Shown here piece after piece: positions 56,428-64,000 of a DNA stretch of 64,000 nt. Numbering within the stretch: the first letter of the stretch is position 1; every line of letters starts with the position of its first letter. Location: positions 145,474 through 209,473 of the forward strand of contig CAUYLG010071695.1 in NCBI GenBank assembly GCA_963573385.1, in the 5' to 3' direction. This DNA comes from Cacajao melanocephalus (Eukaryota; Chordata; Mammalia; Primates; Pitheciidae). The notes beneath the pieces are model-generated. The model saw only the letters and a list, made by a program, of their open reading frames with translations. It had not been told where the DNA came from and searched no databases. The position numbers and the translations under genes are program-made.

Positions 56428-56446
56428 ATAAATAAATAAATAACCC
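56428..56446 (+). repeat. (AAAT)n microsatellite
   Basis: Four AAAT units next to the start of the MLT1 LTR. Confidence 0.85.
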
Positions 56447-56451
56447 CCTGT

Positions 56452-57162
56452 TGGTCTATCCATTTGCTAGGGCTGCCGTAACAAAATAACACAGACCGGG
56501 TGGCTTAAACAACAGACATGTATTTTCTCACTATTCTAGAGGCCGGAAGTTCAAGATCAAGGTGTTGGCAGGGGTTGGTTCCTCATGAGGCCTCCCTCCT
56601 TGACTTGCAGGTGGCCCAAGTCTATGTCTTCACATGGTCTTTCTCTGTGCCTATGCCTATCTGCATCCTAATCTCCTCCTCCTCTTCTCTTTTTTTTTGA
56701 GATGGAGTCTCGCTCTGTAGCCCAGGCTGGAATGCAGTCTCACAATCTCGGCTGTCTGCAACCTCCACTTCCCAGGTCATGGTTCAAGCGATTATCCTGC
56801 CTCAGCCTTCTGAGTAGCTGGGGCTACAGGCACGTTCCACCATGCCCGTCTAATTTTTTTGTATTTTTAGTAGAGACGGGGTTTCACCATGTTGGCCAGG
56901 CTGGTCTTGAACTCCTGACCTTGTGATCCGCACACCTCGGCCTCCCAAAGTGCTGGGATTACAGGCATGAGCCACTGTGCCTGGCCATCTCCTCTTCTTA
57001 TAAGGACATCAGCCATACTGAATTAAGGCCCACACCCTCATGACCTCACTTTAACTTCACTACCTCTTTGAAGACCTCATCTCCAAACACAGTCATACTC
57101 TGAGGTACTGGGGGTTGGAATTTCAATACAGGAATCTTGAGGGGTACACAGTTCAGCCCCGA
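56452..57162 (-). mobile_element. MLT1-type MaLR LTR, inverted, split by an Alu
   Basis: The reverse of the MLT1 3' end (GGGCTGCCGTAACAAAATAAC, GTGGCTTAAACAACAGACATG) is followed after the Alu by TTATAAGGACATCAGCCATAC and GAGGTACTGGGGGTTGGAAT. Confidence 0.9.
56690..56986 (-). mobile_element. Alu, inverted (Sc-like), in MLT1
   Basis: ATCTCCTCCTCCTCTTCT before and ATCTCCTCTTCT after. Confidence 0.95.
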
Positions 57163-57475
57163 AAGGCCAGGTTTTCCGTGACTTGCAGATAAAGTTATTC
57201 CCCAAGTCTCCAAGGAGCAGGCTGAAGTTACTGCTCAGAGTACACCATCCAGCCTGGCTGGCTGTGCCCATGCCCCTCAGACTATGGAGAACAGAGTGGC
57301 TCTGGTCAAGGACCCTGAGGGCTTGAGTGGCGACGGCAAATCTAGCCCTCATTCAGCTTGAACACAGGGGCTCAAAGCTCCCCTCATAGGGCAATCCTCT
57401 GGCCAGAACATTCACCGGCTTCTAGGCAGTCTGTGGGGCCCCACTCACTCACTGTTCATTTTAATTTAAAAAATT

Positions 57476-58080
<605 letters not shown>

Positions 58081-58250
58081 TTCTCACAGGCAAAAAGAGG
58101 AACATAAAAATCACCACGATTTTACCATCCTGAGATAATCACCATCAACATGATACCATAATATCCCAACAGACTTCTGAATGTGCATCTATACCTTTGA
58201 GTGGACATCTGCACTTTCAGCTTTTTTTTTTTTTTTTTTTTTAGATGGCA

Positions 58251-59205
<955 letters not shown>

Positions 59206-59870
59206 CATTAGTTCTGTCTGGAAAGGTGGGACAACCTGAAGTGGGGGGCGGGGCTTCCAGGTTATATGTGGCTTTAAAAATGCTCGATTGGCAATTTGTT
59301 GAAAGGGGTATCAATAGAAAGGAATGCCTGGGTTGCATAAGAGGTTGTGGCCACCAGAGTTCCATCCTGCAGATGAAGCCTCCAGGTAGCAGGCTTCAGA
59401 GAGAATAGATGATAATTGCTTCTATTATTAAGGTCTGTGTTGATATTAACACCAGAGATGTATAATGAGGTATATCCAACCCCACTTCCATTCATAGTCT
59501 GAACTAGTCTTTCAGGTTAAATTTTAAGAGTGCTCTGGCTGAGTAGGAAGTCCACCCGGATGGCTGGGGGGCCTTAGAATTTTATTTTTGGTTTACAGAG
59601 CCCTCAGCATCCGAGTGGGAGGTGAGGAGCCTCCTTTTCCACCTGGTGCCCTGTAGAAAGAGATCACCTTAACAGGCCTCATAACAGGCACCCTCCAGCT
59701 TAATCTTAATTTGAAAACCAGCTCTCAAAACTGAAATCAAGCAACAGGGAGCTGCTGAGTTTCATATGCAGTGCCTGCGGATAACAGACTTTCCCTCCCA
59801 GAGGCCTCTTAAGGCTGGATATGGGGCTGTGCTTTGTAGAAAGGCACTTGGAGGCCTTGACGCACTGACT

Positions 59871-60164
59871 TTTTTTTTTTGAGACAGAGTTTTGCTCTTG
59901 TTGCCCAGGCTGGAGTGTAATGGAGTGATCTTGACTCACTGCAACCTCCACCTCCTGGATTCAAGCTATTCTCCTGCCTCAGCCTCCTGAGTAGCTGGGA
60001 TTGTAGGTGCCACCACCATGCCTGGGTAGTTTTTTTTACTTTTAGTAGAGATGGGGTTTCACCATGTTGGCCGGGCTGGTCTCGAACTCCTGACCTCAGG
60101 CTATCCACCTGCCTCAGCCTCCCAAAGTGCTGGGAATTACAGGCGTGAGCCACTGCACCCAGCG
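59871..60164 (-). mobile_element. Alu, inverted (S-like)
   Basis: CGCACTGACTTTT before and TGTACTGACTTCT after. Confidence 0.95.
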
Positions 60165-61277
60165 GTGTACTGACTTCTAACCCTGGGCTCGAACGTAGGC
60201 CTACCCCCAAAGGAGTCCTTGCCTCCCTATGGGAAAACGAGGCCTTTCAAGTCCTTTGCACACAGAACCAAAATAGGAGGGTCTCCCACTAAGTCTCCCC
60301 AGTTTCTGGGGGAATGACAGAGCCTGCAGCAAGCTCTCCTAGGAGGGTGGGCCTTTCCCTGGGGAGCACCTTCTTCTCGCTGCCCTGGGCACAGAGGATT
60401 CTCAGAGTCTCAGCCTGTTTGCACAGCCCTAATGTGACCCTGTGTATTTAAACTGAAACTTTGGGCTTTGGCCCAACGCCCCTCGCTGTTTGTTTTACAA
60501 ACTCCTATTTACAGTCTCAAATTAGGCTCATTAAAAAGCCAGCTCCCTGTGGGGCTATAAACGTCACATGGACAAGCGGAGAGCGAGTTTACGAGGCTGG
60601 CGTGTGATCTGCCCACCAACACAGCTGAGGACCCAGTGGAAACAATGAATCAGCCTGTTTCAGCCGAACCTGTTTCCTCAGCCCTCCCGACTGGAGCAAG
60701 GCTGGCAAAGCCCCAAAGAGGCAGCCCCATCTGTCCTTCCAGGACAGCTGGCCTGGATCTTTCCTGGATCTGCGCAGCACAACTGACAGAGAGGAAGGCT
60801 GTACCCCCAAATTCTCTCCTCTCCTGCTCCCCTTAGCCTTTTCTTAGTTCTTGATTAGGTCTCCCCTGCGCCACCCCATTCCATTCACAGTTGCCCCATA
60901 ATCATCATTAGGAGTGTGGGCCGCTGCTCCCTCCCTCCCAGCCACACACATACTCGCTCATGCTTTGAGCAGACTGACCCTATCTTTGCGTGGGATGTTG
61001 CTCCTGCCTGGGTGGCCCACGCTCTCTAGCTCTGGGAACCGTCACCCCTGCTTTGGAGCTTGGGCCTCGCAGGCGGCAGGCGTCGGCGATTGGAGTGCAG
61101 AGGAAAAGGGTCTGGCTCCCGCACCCCGTCATCAGTCTCATTACTCAAATCACTGACCCAGCAGTGTGCCTCCAGTTACATCAGGGCGGAAACACTGTGT
61201 TGCCTACAGTGAGATCTGACCCTCTACCCCTCAAGCCAACTGCCAGAGGGTAAAGGTGAGAAAGAATGAAAATCTTT

Positions 61278-61573
61278 CTTTTTTTTTTTTGAGATGGAGT
61301 CTTGCTCTGTCGCCAGGCTATAGTGCAGTAACATGATCTCGGCTCGCTGCAACCTCCGCCCGCCTCCTGGGTTTAAGCAATTCTCTTGCCTCGGCCTCCT
61401 GAGTAGCTGAGCCTACAGGTGCACGCCACCATGCCCAGCTAATTTTTGTACTTTTAGTAGAGACGAGGTTTCACCATGTTGGACAGGATGATCTCGATCT
61501 CTTAACCTTGTGATCCACCCACCTCGGCCTCCCAAAGTGCTGAGATTACAGGCGTGAACCACTGCACCCAGCC
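61278..61573 (-). mobile_element. Alu, inverted (Y-like), head-to-head pair
   Basis: AAGAATGAAAATCTTT is duplicated exactly at 61262-61277 and 61574-61589. Confidence 0.96.
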
Positions 61574-61597
61574 AAGAATGAAAATCTTTGAATATAG

Positions 61598-61923
<326 letters not shown>

Positions 61924-62132
61924 CTACTCGAAAGTTCTCCTTATTTCTGTCTTTTTGTAGTTTCTACTCTCTGGTACTGTATCTATACCCTGTGAACTCA
62001 GCTCCAATCTCAGCCTGTTCACTACCCTCTTAAATCCAGGAGCCCAGGACCTCACGTACAACTTCAGGCTATGCTGTGCTTGTGTCCATCCCGAGTGGTT
62101 CAGAAGAGACTAGGAGGATCATGCCCCTCTTT

Positions 62133-62409
62133 CTGTTTTTGTTTGTTTATTTTGAGACAGGGTCTTGCTCCGTTGCCGAGGCTTGGAGAGCTCTAGCGTG
62201 CTCTGCTCACTGCAGCCTTGATTTCCCAGGCTCAGCCTCCTGAGTAGCCGAAACTACAAGTGTATGCCATCATACCCAGCTAAGTTTATTTATTTTTTTT
62301 GAGAGATGAGGTATAGCCCAACTGGTCTCGAACTCCTGGACTCAAGCAGTCCTATTTCTTCAGCCTCTCAAAGTGCTGGGATTACAGGAGCAGGCCACTG
62401 TGCCCAGCC
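62133..62409 (-). mobile_element. Alu, inverted (J-like)
   Basis: Both arms are diverged; it ends at CCACTGTGCCCAGCC. Confidence 0.9.
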
Positions 62410-62541
62410 TAATTTTAATTTTTCATAGCGATGGGGTCTTGTGCTGCTACCCAGGCTGGTCTCAAACTCCTAACCTTAAGTGATCCTCCCACCTCAGCCT
62501 CCCAAAGTGTTGGGATTACAGGCGAGGGTCACCAAGCCCAG
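62410..62541 (-). mobile_element. Alu left arm, inverted
   Basis: A second left arm (TAATTTTTCATAGCGATGGGG-type start to CACCAAGCCCAG) follows the first Alu. The two may be remains of a nested pair. Confidence 0.85.
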
Positions 62542-62659
62542 TGTACCCTTTTCTGGATACTGCAATGCTGACGACTGCAGTCTCAACACTGGCAGCCTCC
62601 CCTCTCTTTGACCATCCTTTCTTTCTACCAAGTGACTGGCTGGTATGGTCTTCATAAAG

Positions 62660-62895
62660 CCTCCCCTAGCAATGGTGTGTTGGTTAAAAGGCACCAGCTC
62701 ATGAGTTAGGTGGACCTAGCCTTACTTACAGGGTGGCCTCTGACAAGTAACACCACCTTTAAGCCTCAGTTTGCGCATCTACACAATGGAAATAGCACCT
62801 ATTCTCAAAGACTGAGGGCTGAAGAGCAAATGAGATGACACATATATGTACTCAACACAGTCCCTGGCAAAGACTGGGCACACAAAAGACAGAGG
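62660..62895 (+). mobile_element. MIR
   Basis: TTAAGCCTCAGTTTGCGCATC, AGAGCAAATGAGATGACAC and AACACAGTCCCTGGCAAAG. Confidence 0.85.
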
Positions 62896-63019
62896 GCACC
62901 ATTGTCTCTAATGACCACTGAACTCTGCCCCTCTCCTCTGGTCCTCAGGCTTGAGGTGGGAGTGATTTGAGACAGTGGTAATGTTTTTTAATAAGACTTT
63001 TGGCTAAGAAAGGGCAAAC

Positions 63020-63108
63020 ACTATATTTTTCTTTATACTTTCTTCTTGCTATCATCTCTGCAATTCACACAGTTCCAAGAACATGGTAGGTGCTTAATAA
63101 GTATATTA
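63020..63108 (+). mobile_element. L2 3' terminus
   Basis: CATCTCTGCAATTCACACAG and CATGGTAGGTGCTTAATAAG. Confidence 0.6.
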
Positions 63109-63322
63109 AAAAAACCCCATGTTCAGAGAATGTGGATTTATTTTAGCTTTAAATCTAAAATTGAGGTATGCAGTCAAAACTGAGATACTGAGATACTCTC
63201 AGTATTAAAACAAATGAGAATAATAGCTCTGACTTCAGATGGCATTACAAGTTAAAGGAAAAGCAATGTATTCATGACACCCGTCTTCTCCAGTTACACA
63301 GCTAATGAGGAGGTGGCCGTCA

Positions 63323-63350
63323 GGGAGGGCAGAGGGCAGAGGGCAGAGGC
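63323..63350 (+). repeat. (GGGCAGA)n with quadruplex pattern
   Basis: GGGAGGGCAGAGGGCAGAGGG holds four GGG runs with loops of 1, 4 and 4 bases. Confidence 0.92.
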
Positions 63351-63608
63351 TGACTGCTCCAGTGCGTTAGAGCAGAATGGAAAGAGTGGATTTGTCAGCC
63401 TGGCCTCCAGCTCGGGCCCTGGTCCTGGGCCAAAAGCTGGCCTGGGGAGCAAAGCATCAAAGCATCCTGCTGCAAGACCCTGCCACTGTTATGGCTGAAG
63501 TCACCAGCTGTAAACAATAACTCAGACTCCACGCAGGGCTTGCAGACTGCAGAGCCCACCCTCTTGGGCTCTAGCTTTCCTATTCCCGTCCCTTAAAAAG
63601 AAAGGGCT

Positions 63609-63903
63609 GGCCAGGCGCGGTGGCTCAGGCCTGTATCCCAGTTCTTTGGGAGGCCAAGGTGGGTGGATCATGAGGTCAGAAGTTCAAGACCAGCCTGGCC
63701 AAGATGGCGAAATCCCGTCTCTACTAAAAATACAAAAATTAGCTGGGTGTGGTGGCAGGCGCCTGTAATCCCAGCTACTTGGGAGGCTGAGACAGAGAAG
63801 TGCTTCAACCGGCGAGGCGGAGGTTGCAGTGAGCTAAGATCACACCACTGCACTCCGGCCTAGGCAACAGAGCAAGACTCCATCTCAAAAAAAAAAAAAA
63901 AAA
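63609..63903 (+). mobile_element. Alu (Sc-like)
   Basis: Both arms and an A-tail of 17; GGGCTGG occurs on both sides. Confidence 0.95.
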
Positions 63904-63933
63904 GGGGGGCTGGTTGGGGGGGGGGGGGGTGGG
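63904..63933 (+). repeat. G-tract (14 uninterrupted G's)
   Basis: GGGGGGCTGGTT is followed by fourteen G's (63916-63929), T and GGG, immediately after an Alu tail. Confidence 0.92.
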
Positions 63934-64000
63934 CAGAGAAAAAAAGAATCTGAAAAAGAAACACCGGTGTTATATGAGTGCGTTGAGCTTAGAAGTCCCC

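Overview
This is vertebrate nuclear DNA, almost certainly human or another catarrhine primate. About 60 Alu copies or pieces (J-, S- and Y-like) are scattered across both strands, alongside MIR, L2, L1, MaLR and ERV LTRs and Tigger/MER2 DNA transposons. There are no bacterial operons, phage genes, CRISPR arrays or RNA genes that I can support.

The window lies inside one protein-coding gene on the minus strand, which I recognise as ABTB2 (ankyrin repeat and BTB domain containing 2). Five consecutive internal coding exons are visible with correct splice signals and phases. In transcript order they are exon 2 (39239-39093), exon 3 (32894-32681), exon 4 (6040-5888), exon 5 (3943-3778) and exon 6 (396-307). 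Together they are 770 nt: 256 whole codons plus the last two bases of a split glycine codon. Numbering assumes a single large first coding exon upstream, beyond base 64000. The remaining ankyrin repeats and the BTB domain must lie beyond base 1. Exons 2-4 encode a helical region whose exon 4 part resembles the C-terminal helix of histone H2B. Exon 5 leads into the ankyrin domain, and exon 6 is exactly one 30-residue ankyrin repeat.

The rest is intron. Intron 1 (at least 24.8 kb, 39240 to the right edge) is the richest in repeats. It holds a minus-strand L1 (51340-54690) split by an ERV-type solo LTR and five Alus, a MER2 split by an Alu, an MLT1 LTR and a THE1/MST LTR each split by an Alu, a three-unit Alu array, and a head-to-head Alu pair. 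Intron 2 (6.2 kb) carries one Alu and an ancient repeat. Intron 3 (26.6 kb) holds most other Alus, a Tigger-like element, an L1 3' end, an old local duplication, a (CA)n/(CG)n tract and a short interstitial telomeric repeat. Introns 4 (1.9 kb) and 5 (3.4 kb) are short.

The observation I rate highest is a 143-bp, 97% identical direct duplication that brackets exon 2. Exon 2 is 147 bp with phase 1 on both sides, so recombination between the copies would remove one exon without shifting the frame. Next are two left-arm-only Alus with their own target-site duplications, the duplicated 19.3/21.8-kb segment, and the exon 4 histone-like motif. I see no undescribed multi-gene system here.
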